Source: Caulobacteraceae bacterium (GTDB lineage: Bacteria > Pseudomonadota > Alphaproteobacteria > Caulobacterales > Caulobacteraceae). From it: a stretch of DNA of 15,482 nucleotides. Of this stretch, positions 6,661-14,516 are shown one piece after another (position 1 is the stretch's first letter; each line of letters starts with the position of its first letter). The notes below the pieces were generated by a model that was given only the letters and a program-made list of their open reading frames with translations, was not told the DNA's origin and did not search any database. The position numbers and the translations under genes were made by a program. The stretch covers positions 1-15,482 of the forward strand of contig CANGEH010000017.1 in the NCBI GenBank assembly GCA_947452665.1, given 5' to 3'.

Positions 6661-7497
6661 ATGAGCGAGCAAGATCTGATTGGTTACGGCGTGGATCAAG
6701 GCGTCGCCACCATCACCTTTAACCGGCCAGAAAAGATGAATGCCCTGACCCCGGCCATGTTGCAGCTCTTCTTTAGGGCCGTGAGGCGTGCAGCCGCAGA
6801 CCCCGAAAGCCGCGTCATCGTCATCACAGGCGCTGGGCGCGGGTTTTGCGCGGGTCTCGATCTTGGCGTCATCGGCACGGGCGGGGCCTCCGATGCACCC
6901 TTGCCAGCCGAGCCGGCCGCTCCAGCGCAATGGGGAGATGATGTTGGTCCCGACCTGTCGCGGTTCTTTTCGGGCGGCTGGAATGAATTGATCACCGCGC
7001 GTAAGCCAACCATAGCGGCCATTAATGGCCCAGCTTTCGGCTGGGGCTTCATCTTGGCGCTTCACTGTGACATCCGTTTTGCTTCGCGGTCTGCGATCAT
7101 GAATGCCACCTTTGCCCGCCTAGGCGTTCCGGCAGAAAAGGGGTCTGGCTGGTTATTGGCGCGGTTGATCGGCTCGGCTCGGGCGCTGGACCTTCTCTAT
7201 TCCGCGCGACGCATAGATGGGGTCGAAGCCGAGCGGCTTGGCATCGTCAATTCCGTGCTGGCTGACGAAGCTTTGATGGATCATGTAACCGCCTATGCTC
7301 GGCAAATCGCTTCAGTAGCGGCGCCCCGGGCCCTGGCCGCAATGAAGGCGCAGGTTTGGTCAGCCCTGGACGACCCCTATGATGTAGCCTTTGCCGATGC
7401 CGATAAGGAGCAGGATCTGTGCACCCAGACCGCTGATTTTCGCGAAGGCGTTGCTAGTTACCGGGAAAAGCGAGCGCCGAATTTTCGCGGCGAGTAG
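6661..7497 (+). CDS. Crotonase-fold enoyl-CoA hydratase/isomerase family protein
   Basis: This 278-residue protein, of normal family length, acts on acyl-CoA thioesters in the cytoplasm. The crotonase pattern is clear: NRPEKMNALT (20-30), the CoA/oxyanion-hole segment GAGRGFCAGLDLG (57-69), the second oxyanion segment AINGPAFGWGF (120-130), and the trimer/active-site region ending LARLIGSARALDLL. Both glutamates of true enoyl-CoA hydratases are missing: the GGCE position is Ile131 and the PEI position is Phe151. A glutamate at 159 in LGVPAEKGS lines up with the catalytic Glu of delta3-delta2-enoyl-CoA isomerases (LGxxPEG type). An isomerase-like or other activity is therefore more likely than hydration; this is inference by manual alignment. 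A GGAGAG ribosome site precedes the ATG. The acyl-CoA dehydrogenase gene converges with it, 26 bp away. Confidence 0.88.
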   Translation: MSEQDLIGYGVDQGVATITFNRPEKMNALTPAMLQLFFRAVRRAAADPESRVIVITGAGRGFCAGLDLGVIGTGGASDAPLPAEPAAPAQWGDDVGPDLSRFFSGGWNELITARKPTIAAINGPAFGWGFILALHCDIRFASRSAIMNATFARLGVPAEKGSGWLLARLIGSARALDLLYSARRIDGVEAERLGIVNSVLADEALMDHVTAYARQIASVAAPRALAAMKAQVWSALDDPYDVAFADADKEQDLCTQTADFREGVASYREKRAPNFRGE

Positions 7498-7523
7498 ATT
7501 TTGCCAGACGGCCAGCCGGTCGC

Positions 7524-8660
7524 TCAAATCCCTAATGCGGTCCTAGCCATAATATTGCGCTGAATCTCGCTGGTCCCACCGAAGATCGTCACAGAGCGGT
7601 CATAGAGATAGCGCCCCATGGCTACGGCGGCCGTGACGTCGTCCTGGCTCGCGAGCGGCCCCATAGCCTCGATTGCCAGTTCATCGAGCCTTTGGATCAG
7701 GACGCTACCCTGCAGCTTGAGCATTGAGGCAGCGGCGCCGGGGGATTCGCCCAAGGCCAGGGCGGAAATGGCCCTTTGTTCCTGCATCTCTACAGCAGAG
7801 ATATCGACCTCGACCTCGGCCAGTTTGCGGCGAAACCCAGCCTCTTGGGCGGCGGTCTCGCGCGCCAGATCGCGTACCCATTTCAAACGGGCCCAAAGGC
7901 CGGCGGCGTAATTGCCGCCGCGCTCGAACTCGAGCAGGTATTTTGCTACCGTCCAGCCCTCGTTCTCCGCGCCGATCCGTTGGGATTTCGCAACCCTTAC
8001 CTCATCAAAAAAGACCTGATTAAACTCATGCTCGCCGGCAATATTGATAATCGGCTTCATGGTCAGGCCGGGCGTGTTGCGCTCGATCAGCAGAAAAGAG
8101 ATGCCGCGTTGTAGCTTTGCCGCCGGGTCGGTTCTGACTAGGCAAAAAATGTGCGTCGCCTGATGCGCTAGCGAGGTCCAAATCTTGGTCCCATTGACAA
8201 TATAGTCGTCACCGTCTGACACGGCGCGGGTTTGCAAGGAGGCGAGATCGGAGCCCGAGCCCGGCTCGGAATAGCCCTGACACCAACGGTGCGCGCCCGA
8301 CAAGATGTTCGGCAGATAATGGGCCTGCTGCTGTGGGGTCCCAAAGCGAATGATTACCGGCCCACACATGCGGATGCCAAAACTGTGCGTGCCCGGCGCC
8401 CCGGCCGCTGCGCACTCAGACGCAAAGATGTGGCGCTGGGTGGTGGTCCAACCCGTACCGCCATGGTCAGTGGGCCAATCGGGTGCCACCCATCCCTTTT
8501 GGTATAGCGTGGCGTGCCATTTGGCCGTGGGGGCAAGGTCACAAAACGTGCCAATCCGCGCCGCCCCCGCAGCGCGCAGGTCCTCGGTCAAATGCGCGTC
8601 CAGAAAGTCTCGAACCTCTTGACGAAAGGCCAGATCGTCGGGCGAGAATTGTAGGTGCAT
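7524..8660 (-). CDS. Acyl-CoA dehydrogenase family protein
   Basis: This is a 378-residue FAD-dependent dehydrogenase that would introduce an alpha-beta double bond into an acyl-CoA. The N-terminal helical domain (FSPDDLAFRQEVRDFL) is followed by the flavin signature WCQGYSEPGSGSDLASL (126-142), the strand IVNGTKIWTS, and the C-terminal signature GGTSEIQRNIMAR (361-373). The position of the medium-chain enzyme's catalytic Glu (YEGT) is Gly361. Glu246 in LEFERGG lies where isovaleryl-CoA dehydrogenase has its base, so it may take over; this is inference. The subfamily is the FadE type used for branched, steroid-like or other unusual acyl chains rather than plain fatty acids. I chose the ATG at 8660, with AAGGA eight bases upstream, over an in-frame TTG at 8711, because the family homology starts there and a candidate promoter overlaps the TTG region. 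It may share a pathway with the converging crotonase gene. Confidence 0.9.
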   Translation of the reverse strand: MHLQFSPDDLAFRQEVRDFLDAHLTEDLRAAGAARIGTFCDLAPTAKWHATLYQKGWVAPDWPTDHGGTGWTTTQRHIFASECAAAGAPGTHSFGIRMCGPVIIRFGTPQQQAHYLPNILSGAHRWCQGYSEPGSGSDLASLQTRAVSDGDDYIVNGTKIWTSLAHQATHIFCLVRTDPAAKLQRGISFLLIERNTPGLTMKPIINIAGEHEFNQVFFDEVRVAKSQRIGAENEGWTVAKYLLEFERGGNYAAGLWARLKWVRDLARETAAQEAGFRRKLAEVEVDISAVEMQEQRAISALALGESPGAAASMLKLQGSVLIQRLDELAIEAMGPLASQDDVTAAVAMGRYLYDRSVTIFGGTSEIQRNIMARTALGI

Positions 8661-8714
8661 GGGTTGGGTCCTTGCCGCAGGCAAATGGCTCTCTTGTCTG
8701 TTCAATCCCAAAAG

Positions 8715-8743
8715 CGAATATCATTTGCAAAATAGTCTGTGAA
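8715..8743 (-). promoter_or_regulatory. Candidate sigma-70-like promoter of the acyl-CoA dehydrogenase gene
   Basis: On the minus strand TTCACA (8738-8743) and TATTCG (8715-8720) are 17 bases apart, giving a leader of about 50 bases before the ATG at 8660. The -10 box is poor. The palindrome TTTGCAAA (8724-8731) lies in the spacer and could be a repressor site. Confidence 0.3.
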
Positions 8744-8921
8744 GCGACCCGGCGCGTGGCTAGGCTTCAATTTCACAGGACCGCTCAATCCTAATTGGGG
8801 CTGATGCCTTGTCTCGTCACGGCTGATCGGGGATGGGCCACCTTGTGACCTTTTTACCAGAGTTTTACGCGCTGCTGGGTGACCCGTACGAGGCTTGGGC
8901 TTGGCCAAGGCCTCTTAAACA

Positions 8922-8956
8922 CGCCGCCTATTGGATTTTCGGTCCAATAGGCGGCG
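8922..8956 (-). terminator. Strong 14-bp terminator-like hairpin
   Basis: Bases 8922-8935 pair perfectly with 8943-8956 around a 7-base loop. On the minus strand the stem is followed by GTGTTTAAG, a short U-rich tail. It lies 64 bases after the stop of the outer-membrane-barrel remnant, so it was probably that gene's terminator. Confidence 0.65.
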
Positions 8957-9019
8957 CAAATGGCGAAAGTCATTTTACCACCACGCCCAGGGGCGGTTAA
9001 CGCACATAGGCTTGGTTGG

Positions 9020-9130
9020 TTAGAATTGGTAATTGACGCCAATCCGAACGATATTTTGTTTAACCTTGCTCTTCATGGAATAGACTTCTTCCTCATCGCT
9101 GTTCGTCGTCGTCAAGGTCGCTGATACCTG
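9020..9130 (-). pseudogene. C-terminal remnant of an outer-membrane beta-barrel protein
   Basis: The last 35 or so codons before the TAA-type stop read like the final two strands of a small barrel: TLTTTNSDEEEVYSMKSK, then VKQNIVRIGVNYQF. The alternating pattern and the terminal Phe are the recognition signal of outer-membrane proteins such as the alphaproteobacterial Omp25/opacity-type porins, which end in similar VGVNYRF motifs. Upstream the same frame stays open to about 9424 but turns into arginine-rich sequence with no strand pattern and no signal peptide. The body of the gene is therefore missing, probably by deletion. The intact hairpin downstream supports a once-expressed gene. An alternative is that the frame is a chance one, but the barrel ending makes that less likely. 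Confidence 0.5.
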
Positions 9131-9333
9131 GGGGCGATCTAGGCGGCGCACTTCGCCATTTCGCCGCGCATTGTGTTCGCCCAAGCGCCACAGGCCTAAT
9201 GCCCTGCTAGGTCGTCGGCATTTCCCGATCAGACAGCAAAAAGCCCGGTGTCTGTCCGTCGCAGGGCGGTGCGTGCGCGGTGCAATTGTCATTATCGTCA
9301 ATGCCTTATCAATTTCGAGGGGTTTGCCGCCGA

Positions 9334-9348
9334 CGCTAAACCTTAGCG
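9334..9348. promoter_or_regulatory. Dyad CGCTAA / TTAGCG upstream of the pilus operon
   Basis: This perfect 6-bp inverted repeat with a 3-base spacer lies about 97 bases before the pilin start, in the only non-coding region ahead of the operon. It could be an operator. I see no convincing -35/-10 pair nearby. The rest of 9131-9444 shows no gene. Confidence 0.25.
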
Positions 9349-9444
9349 CTTCAACATATGTCATTTCCCGACCGAACATGAACGGCCATTTGTGCCTCGC
9401 GGCTGTAATTGGGCCGATTGTCAAATGTCTAGATGGAGCAAATC

Positions 9445-9945
9445 ATGAAACGAATTATCCTGATGAGTGTCGGCATAATCGCAATATTTGGCGCCGTAGC
9501 ACCGGCGCTTGCGGACAGTGTGAACGGCGCGTCGACCGCTGGGACCGCCGCGGTTACTATTTTAACGCCCATCACTGTAACCCAGACCCAGGGCCTAGAC
9601 TTTGGCTCGATCACCTCTGGCGAGGGCGGTGGTGAGGTTATGATTGACCCACGCGATGGCGGTCGCTCGGTTGCGGGCGGGGTCGGGGCTGTTGCGGCCA
9701 ATATTGGGCAGGTCGGCATGTTTGAGGTCACCGGCGAGGCCAACACCGCCATTAGCGTCTTTGTGGATTCCGCGATCTCGGGTTTTTCGGGGGACATCAA
9801 GGGCGAGACCAAGGTCTCTAGCTTGCCGACCTATTTGAAGGACAACTCTGCTGGATTTGCCGTGGGGGGCGTACTCAGCATTCCGGGCAGCACGAAATCT
9901 GGCAAGTATTCAGGCACCTATAAGGTGGCTGTGAACTATCCCTAA
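9445..9945 (+). CDS. DUF4402 family secreted pilin-like protein
   Basis: This 166-residue protein is probably the structural subunit of a surface fibre. It has a signal peptide (residues 1-23, cleavage after ALA) and a single DUF4402 beta-sandwich: AAVTILTPITVTQTQGLDFG (35-54), GMFEVTGEANTAISV (91-105), then VGGVLSIPGS and the closing strand GKYSGTYKVAVNYP at the C-terminus. The mature protein has no cysteine, as usual for the family. I chose the ATG at 9445 because GGAG lies six bases upstream and the upstream ATG at 9433 is itself part of that ribosome site. The next two genes encode a chaperone and an usher-like protein, which makes the pilin role firm by context. Expression above its partners is suggested by the stem-loop that follows. 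Confidence 0.85.
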   Translation: MKRIILMSVGIIAIFGAVAPALADSVNGASTAGTAAVTILTPITVTQTQGLDFGSITSGEGGGEVMIDPRDGGRSVAGGVGAVAANIGQVGMFEVTGEANTAISVFVDSAISGFSGDIKGETKVSSLPTYLKDNSAGFAVGGVLSIPGSTKSGKYSGTYKVAVNYP

Positions 9946-9975
9946 CGCCAGATCCTAGACCCTCAAAACAGGCTT

Positions 9976-10009
9976 AAGGCGCGGCGGTGCGAGGGTGCGG
10001 CCGCGCCTT
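9976..10009 (+). promoter_or_regulatory. Intercistronic stem-loop between pilin and chaperone genes
   Basis: AAGGCGCGGC pairs perfectly with GCCGCGCCTT around a 14-base loop, 30 bases after the pilin stop and 41 before the chaperone start. No U tract follows, so it is more likely a partial attenuator or an RNA-stabilising hairpin that raises the pilin to chaperone ratio than a full terminator. Confidence 0.5.
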
Positions 10010-10050
10010 GGTCTGCGAATATCCGGCCATTTTATCGAAAGCCCAACCCT

Positions 10051-10953
10051 ATGCACCGCAGTCTGCCGCCCCTTATTCTTGGCCTAGCCATTATAGCCGC
10101 CACACAGGCCATGGCCGTGGCGCACGCGGCCCCGCTTGGGGCGGGACCTAGCCTTGATATTGGCGCGCTTGGCGCCGATCTGAACCTGTCTCCTAAGCGC
10201 CTCGTTCTAGACGCCAAGACCCGTTCGGCGACCGTCTATGTGTTTAACCAAGGCGGGACGTCTGGATTTTACAGCGTCGATTTAGTCGATGAGATCATGC
10301 TCGCGGACGGCCGGATTCGGAAGGTTTCAGAGCTTCAGTCCGATCCGTCTGCCGCCGAAAACATCGCCAAGCTGAAGTCCGCACGAGACTTGATGTTGGT
10401 GACGCCTCGGCGAATTTGGTTGGCGCCGCATGAGAGCCAAACCGTTCGAATCCGCGCCCACCCGCCTCTCGACGCTGCCCCCGGCGAATACCGTACCCAC
10501 CTAATGATCACCGCCCTGCCGCCAGAGGAAACTGGCCTTATCGCAGAGCAGGTCGGCGCTTCGGGCGAAGCCAAGGCGCTCTCTGTGCGCGTGCTTGCCC
10601 TCTATAGCCTCGGTATCCCGGTCATTTATCGCCAGGGCCCGGTCGAGGCCCGCGGGCATATCAAGAATGTCACCAGTGTGGCCCAAGCCGATCATGCCCT
10701 GCTCGAGATGGATCTGGAGCGGGACGGAACCGCATCGCTCTATGGTGACATTGTGGTGCGCTCAGGCGGTCAGAACGGACCTGTAGTGGGCGAAGTTAAC
10801 GGCATCGGGGTGTATCCTGAACTTGGGCAATTGCGCCTAAAGGTGCCGCTTGTGCGCAAGTTGGCCGCAGGGGAACGCCTGTCGATCGCTTGGCGAGACC
10901 AGGACCTCAACCGGGCCGATTACGCATTTCGGAGTGAATTTATCGCGCCGTGA
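10051..10953 (+). CDS. PapD-like periplasmic pilus chaperone
   Basis: This 300-residue protein, somewhat longer than the 230-250 of classical chaperones, should bind the pilin in the periplasm and complete its fold with a donated strand. The signal peptide ends at about residue 27. The first immunoglobulin-like domain shows LNLSPKRLVLDAKTRSATVY, with Arg50 at the position of PapD Arg8, then TPRRIWLAPHESQTVRIRA (118-136) and PGEYRTHLMI. The linker strand YSLGIPVIYR (185-194) corresponds to the region that holds PapD Lys112, but a lysine is not seen there. The second domain runs to the end. The ribosome site is weak, in keeping with coupling to the pilin transcript. The stop overlaps the usher start (GTGA). 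Confidence 0.85.
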   Translation: MHRSLPPLILGLAIIAATQAMAVAHAAPLGAGPSLDIGALGADLNLSPKRLVLDAKTRSATVYVFNQGGTSGFYSVDLVDEIMLADGRIRKVSELQSDPSAAENIAKLKSARDLMLVTPRRIWLAPHESQTVRIRAHPPLDAAPGEYRTHLMITALPPEETGLIAEQVGASGEAKALSVRVLALYSLGIPVIYRQGPVEARGHIKNVTSVAQADHALLEMDLERDGTASLYGDIVVRSGGQNGPVVGEVNGIGVYPELGQLRLKVPLVRKLAAGERLSIAWRDQDLNRADYAFRSEFIAP

Positions 10954-13673
10954 GGATGGCGGCATGTTTCTGTTGCATTGCGCTTTTTTGTATCGGGCTG
11001 GCGATGCCCGCGTGCGCGCGGCCGCAACAGCCTCCCGAACAGGCCGAGCGCGGCAAGGCCCAGCCAAACCCGCTTGGGCGGTCGGACGCGCTGTTTGTCA
11101 GCGAAGATCAGTTGCTCGTCGCGGTTACGGTTGGGCCCGATCAGTTGGCGGATGCGCTTTCGGCCTATTCGTCGCGAAATGGGGTCTATCTACCGCTTGG
11201 TGAACTGGCACGGGCACTTGACCTGGCGATCACGGTCTATCCATCAGAACGGAAGGCAAGCGGTTGGATTATAGACGAAAGTCACAGATTTGCATTCGAG
11301 CTCGATAATCGCACAGCAAGTTTAAACGGCCAAACCCTGACCATTGGGCAAGACCAGGCAAGCCTGTATTATGACGACCTCTATATCCGGCTAGATCTTA
11401 TGGAAAAACTATTGCCGGTAAACCTGACATTCGATGCCCGCGGTTTAATCCTTAAACTGAAACCGCGTGAGCCGCTGCCGTTTCAGTTGCGCCTGCAAAG
11501 GCAGCGCCGCCAAGGCAGTATTGGGGTTTTTCAGAACCAATGGTCGGTCATGAAGATCGATACGCCCTATCTTGCCTATACCCCGCCATCTTTTGACGTC
11601 GCGCTCAATCTCGGCGCTGGGCTTAGTCGTCCGCACACGGTGGGTCAGTATGATGTTCGGGCGGCTGGCGATATTGGCCATGCCGGGATGCAGTTGTTTG
11701 CCCACTCGGATTCGGCGGGAAAGTTGAGTGATGTACGATTTACGCTGTTTAAGAAGGACCCCAATGGTCAGATATTTGGGCCCTTGAGCGTAACGCAGTT
11801 TGAGTTGGGCGACACCTTCACGCCAAGTCTTGGTCTTGGTGCGCATAGCCGCAGTGGCCGGGGCGTCTATTTCAGCACCGGCACGCGCGGACCTAGCAGT
11901 GTGTTCAGCCACACCGATCTGCGCGGCGAATTGCCAGAGGGATGGCAGGTTGAGCTCTATGCGAATGAACTGCTCCAGGCCTTACAGACACAATCCAGCC
12001 AAGGCCTGTACGAATTTCGCGACGTGCCTCTGACCTATGGGGCCAACACCTTGCGGCTGGTATTCTATGGCCCGCACGGCGAACAACGTCAGTCCGTGCG
12101 CCACTTCAATTTCGGCACTGGTCAGCTTGACCGGGGCAAGCTGGCCTTCAGTTTTGGCGCTATAGAGGCGGGCACCAACCTCGTCGAGATTTCCCCGACC
12201 TTGGCGCAGCCTGAACTAAGGACTGCCGCTGTGCTGGAATACGGTATAAATCGCGCCGTAACCATGGTGGCTGGCTATTCACACTATCGGCCAATTCTTA
12301 ATCAGAACCGGGACGTTTTGATTGGTGGACTGAGAACATCGCTTATCGGCACGGCTATGCAACTCGATCTTGCAAAGGACCTTGGTGGCGGGCAAGCGGC
12401 CGCGCTTAATCTTGCCGGTCAGGTCCGCGGTGTGTCATTCCTCGCGCATCAGGGCGAATATAGCGGGCCGTTTTACGATGAAAACAACCGATCTGGCCTG
12501 GGCGCAGGGGCCTTGTTAAGGCATGCCAGCGGGCTGCGGCTAGACGGGGTGGGGCGGATTGCTAGGGCCGGTTCTGGCATTCCCATTTCGCTGACCATCC
12601 AGCGCGACGAAAAACAAGACGACTCGGTTTTGACGACCGCGGATGCCCGATTTTCATTTGCGGCGCGGGCTAGCTTCCTGTCCTCAAGTCTAGGTTTTTC
12701 GCAAGCTTCAAGCCAAAACGAGCGAACGCGCTCGGCCTTTTCAGGCCAGATCGAGGCTTCGCGCCTTTTGGCCGGTGGTGGCCAGGTCCGTGGCGGCCTA
12801 CGCTACCAGATCCTGCCCAACCTGCAGCCGCAGTCCTTTTTTGCGAGCTATGATCACGCCTTGTCGCCGCGCAATAGCCTGCATATGACGCTGAGCCAGA
12901 CCTTGTCTTCCAATAGGGCGACGGTCTTCCAAATCGCCAATGTTTGGCGGTTGAGCCAGGCCAGTTTGAGTGTCAATGCCGGCTTCGACACGCAAAGGCG
13001 CGACGCGCGACTGGGGGTTCAACTTGCCTTTGGCCTGTTGTTTGATCCCGCCCAAGGCGGGTACCGGTTTGTCAGCCCAGGGGCGACATCGGGCGGCGCG
13101 GCCGTCTTGACCGCCTTTGTGGATAGCAATGGCGATGGACGCCCGCAACCGGGGGAGGCGGTCGTCGCCAATCTGCCTTTGGAAAGCCAAGGCCGTTTGG
13201 TTGTGACCAATGCCCAAGGCACCGCGCTGCTGACTGGGCTTGGCATCGATTCGGACGCGCGAATCCGTGTGCTGAGCGATGCCCTAGACGAGGCCTATAC
13301 GGTGCCGCCGGCGGATGTTGTGCAGATGAGTGCAAGGCCTGGACGAGTGACCCAGATATTCTATGGCCTCAAACCCGTCGGCGAGGTGCAGATACGCGTG
13401 ATGCTTCACAAGCCAAGCGGTGAGCGGACGGGCGTGGCTGGCCTCATTGTGCAAATTGTAACGGGCGATAATCTTGTCGTGCTGGAGCGGCGCAGCGAAT
13501 ACGACGGGACCCTGTATTTTGAAAAACTGCCACCGGGCGCCTATCGGGTGCGGATCGAACCTGGCCAGGCCAAGCGCTTGGGACTGGCCTTGGCTGGCCA
13601 AACCATAATCACGGTTCCGTCCGCGGGGGGTTATGTTGGAAACATCGAGACCGAAGTGGTTAGCCGCCGATAA
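10950..13673 (+). CDS. Outer-membrane usher-like protein of a chaperone-usher pilus
   Basis: This 907-residue protein should form the outer-membrane channel that secretes and assembles the DUF4402 pilin. It has a short signal peptide (to about residue 24) and an N-terminal periplasmic domain (VGPDQLADALSAYSSRNGVY, LPLGELARAL). Then comes a long beta-rich barrel part with the conserved segment RGPSSVFSHTDLRGELPEGW. The C-terminal part resembles a Cna-B/SdrD-like repeat: TAFVDSNGDGRPQPGE (about 721-736), then a second sandwich with GTLYFEKLPPGAYRVRIEPG. This architecture matches the usher-like proteins paired with DUF4402 pilins in alphaproteobacteria, which differ from classical PapC ushers. 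The frame begins with GTG at 10950, overlapping the chaperone stop; an ATG at 10956 is an alternative start. The overlap suggests translational coupling. Confidence 0.82.
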   Translation: MRMAACFCCIALFCIGLAMPACARPQQPPEQAERGKAQPNPLGRSDALFVSEDQLLVAVTVGPDQLADALSAYSSRNGVYLPLGELARALDLAITVYPSERKASGWIIDESHRFAFELDNRTASLNGQTLTIGQDQASLYYDDLYIRLDLMEKLLPVNLTFDARGLILKLKPREPLPFQLRLQRQRRQGSIGVFQNQWSVMKIDTPYLAYTPPSFDVALNLGAGLSRPHTVGQYDVRAAGDIGHAGMQLFAHSDSAGKLSDVRFTLFKKDPNGQIFGPLSVTQFELGDTFTPSLGLGAHSRSGRGVYFSTGTRGPSSVFSHTDLRGELPEGWQVELYANELLQALQTQSSQGLYEFRDVPLTYGANTLRLVFYGPHGEQRQSVRHFNFGTGQLDRGKLAFSFGAIEAGTNLVEISPTLAQPELRTAAVLEYGINRAVTMVAGYSHYRPILNQNRDVLIGGLRTSLIGTAMQLDLAKDLGGGQAAALNLAGQVRGVSFLAHQGEYSGPFYDENNRSGLGAGALLRHASGLRLDGVGRIARAGSGIPISLTIQRDEKQDDSVLTTADARFSFAARASFLSSSLGFSQASSQNERTRSAFSGQIEASRLLAGGGQVRGGLRYQILPNLQPQSFFASYDHALSPRNSLHMTLSQTLSSNRATVFQIANVWRLSQASLSVNAGFDTQRRDARLGVQLAFGLLFDPAQGGYRFVSPGATSGGAAVLTAFVDSNGDGRPQPGEAVVANLPLESQGRLVVTNAQGTALLTGLGIDSDARIRVLSDALDEAYTVPPADVVQMSARPGRVTQIFYGLKPVGEVQIRVMLHKPSGERTGVAGLIVQIVTGDNLVVLERRSEYDGTLYFEKLPPGAYRVRIEPGQAKRLGLALAGQTIITVPSAGGYVGNIETEVVSRR

Positions 13674-13701
13674 TTATGCTCCCTAAGCCCGGGGGCACCC
13701 C

Positions 13702-14322
13702 CTATCGCGCCACCTCGACCATCACCTCGTTGCGCCGCATGAACCACAAGGTCCAAGGGGGATTGTACTGGGCAAGGCTGACCGGGCCGGTGGGGCGCAG
13801 CTTATGTTTGGCGATGCGGTTTTGCAGCTCGGCGGTCTTGGCGCTCACATCGTCTTTTCCGGCGAGGCCAGAAAATTGCAGCACGGCAAACCGGCTGGCG
13901 GGCAGGGTGCGCAACTGCACCTGGGGATCATTGGGCTGCGGCAAGGTGTCCAGGCTATAGCCCTTAGGCATGGTAAACCGAACCACCCAGGCGTTCGCGT
14001 TTTGAATTTGGGTTACGGGCGCGGTCATGGCGATTTTTTCGCTGGTCTGGGCCTGAGCGACCGGCGCGGTCATGGCGATGCTTTGTCGGCGTTTATTGCC
14101 ACCGAATATATAGCCGGCCAGCAGGCGAAAGCCCTTACTCGCTGCCTCTTTCTGATCGCCGCTGACCGTGACCTCGGCGACCACTAGGGGCGGATAGTCG
14201 CGGACCTCAAACGATCCTTCTTGCAGGACGGTTTTGAACACCGGTTCCTCGACAGCCATGGCATCGGTTCCCATAAGCGCGGCGGTGATGACTGCAGCCA
14301 AGACCATATGTTTCAGGGTCAT
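13702..14322 (-). CDS. SOUL-family heme-binding-like exported protein
   Basis: This 206-residue protein matches the SOUL/HBP23 family, whose members bind heme or tetrapyrroles. A signal peptide is visible (residues 1-23, cleavage after AMA), so it acts in the periplasm or outside. The family signs are EGSFEVRDYPPLVVAEV (35-51), FRLLAGYIFGGN (65-76), the duplicated IAMTAPV blocks at 82-88 and 97-103, WVVRFTMPKGYSLDTLPQP, and the closing LAQYNPPWTLWFMRRNEVMVEV. I chose the ATG at 14322 because AAGG lies just upstream and the signal peptide starts there; an earlier start would add 20 residues with no family match. Convergent with the usher gene, 28 bp away. Heme binding is not proven for bacterial members. 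Confidence 0.85.
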   Translation of the reverse strand: MTLKHMVLAAVITAALMGTDAMAVEEPVFKTVLQEGSFEVRDYPPLVVAEVTVSGDQKEAASKGFRLLAGYIFGGNKRRQSIAMTAPVAQAQTSEKIAMTAPVTQIQNANAWVVRFTMPKGYSLDTLPQPNDPQVQLRTLPASRFAVLQFSGLAGKDDVSAKTAELQNRIAKHKLRPTGPVSLAQYNPPWTLWFMRRNEVMVEVAR

Positions 14323-14465
14323 GTGTGTGCCTTGATCTGGGTCGTGAGAGGCTAGGTCAGACGAGGCCCGCCGCCTATGCAAACCCTATTTGACGAAAAC
14401 AGGTCTAACACGATGCGCCCACCGGAGGCGTCGATATGATCAATACGGGCTCTCAATTGTGGATA

Positions 14466-14496
14466 AGCCGGGATGAGGGCCTGCCTCACCCCGGCT
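14466..14496 (-). terminator. Hairpin terminator downstream of the nitroreductase
   Basis: AGCCGGG and TGAGG pair with CCTCA and CCCGGCT (12 pairs, one mismatch) around a 5-base loop, 20 bases after the nitroreductase stop. GGTTTTG follows on the plus strand, so it may act in both directions. Confidence 0.6.
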
Positions 14497-14516
14497 GGTT
14501 TTGTGGATTGCGCGGC

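Larger units (their letters stand above)
8661..9019. other. Gene-free region between dehydrogenase and barrel remnant
   Basis: These 359 bases hold a candidate promoter for the dehydrogenase near the left side and a strong terminator hairpin near the right. Short open frames on both strands show no recognisable protein features. I see nothing else in it. Confidence 0.5.

Noticed and set aside
9131..9424. Upstream part of the frame ending in the barrel remnant as a full 134-aa gene.
   Set aside because: It is arginine-rich, lacks a signal peptide and shows no strand pattern, so only the C-terminal part looks like former coding sequence.
13674..13701. GGGGGCACCCCC between usher and SOUL genes as a bidirectional terminator.
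   Set aside because: Only four usable base pairs around a 4-base loop and no U tract on either side.
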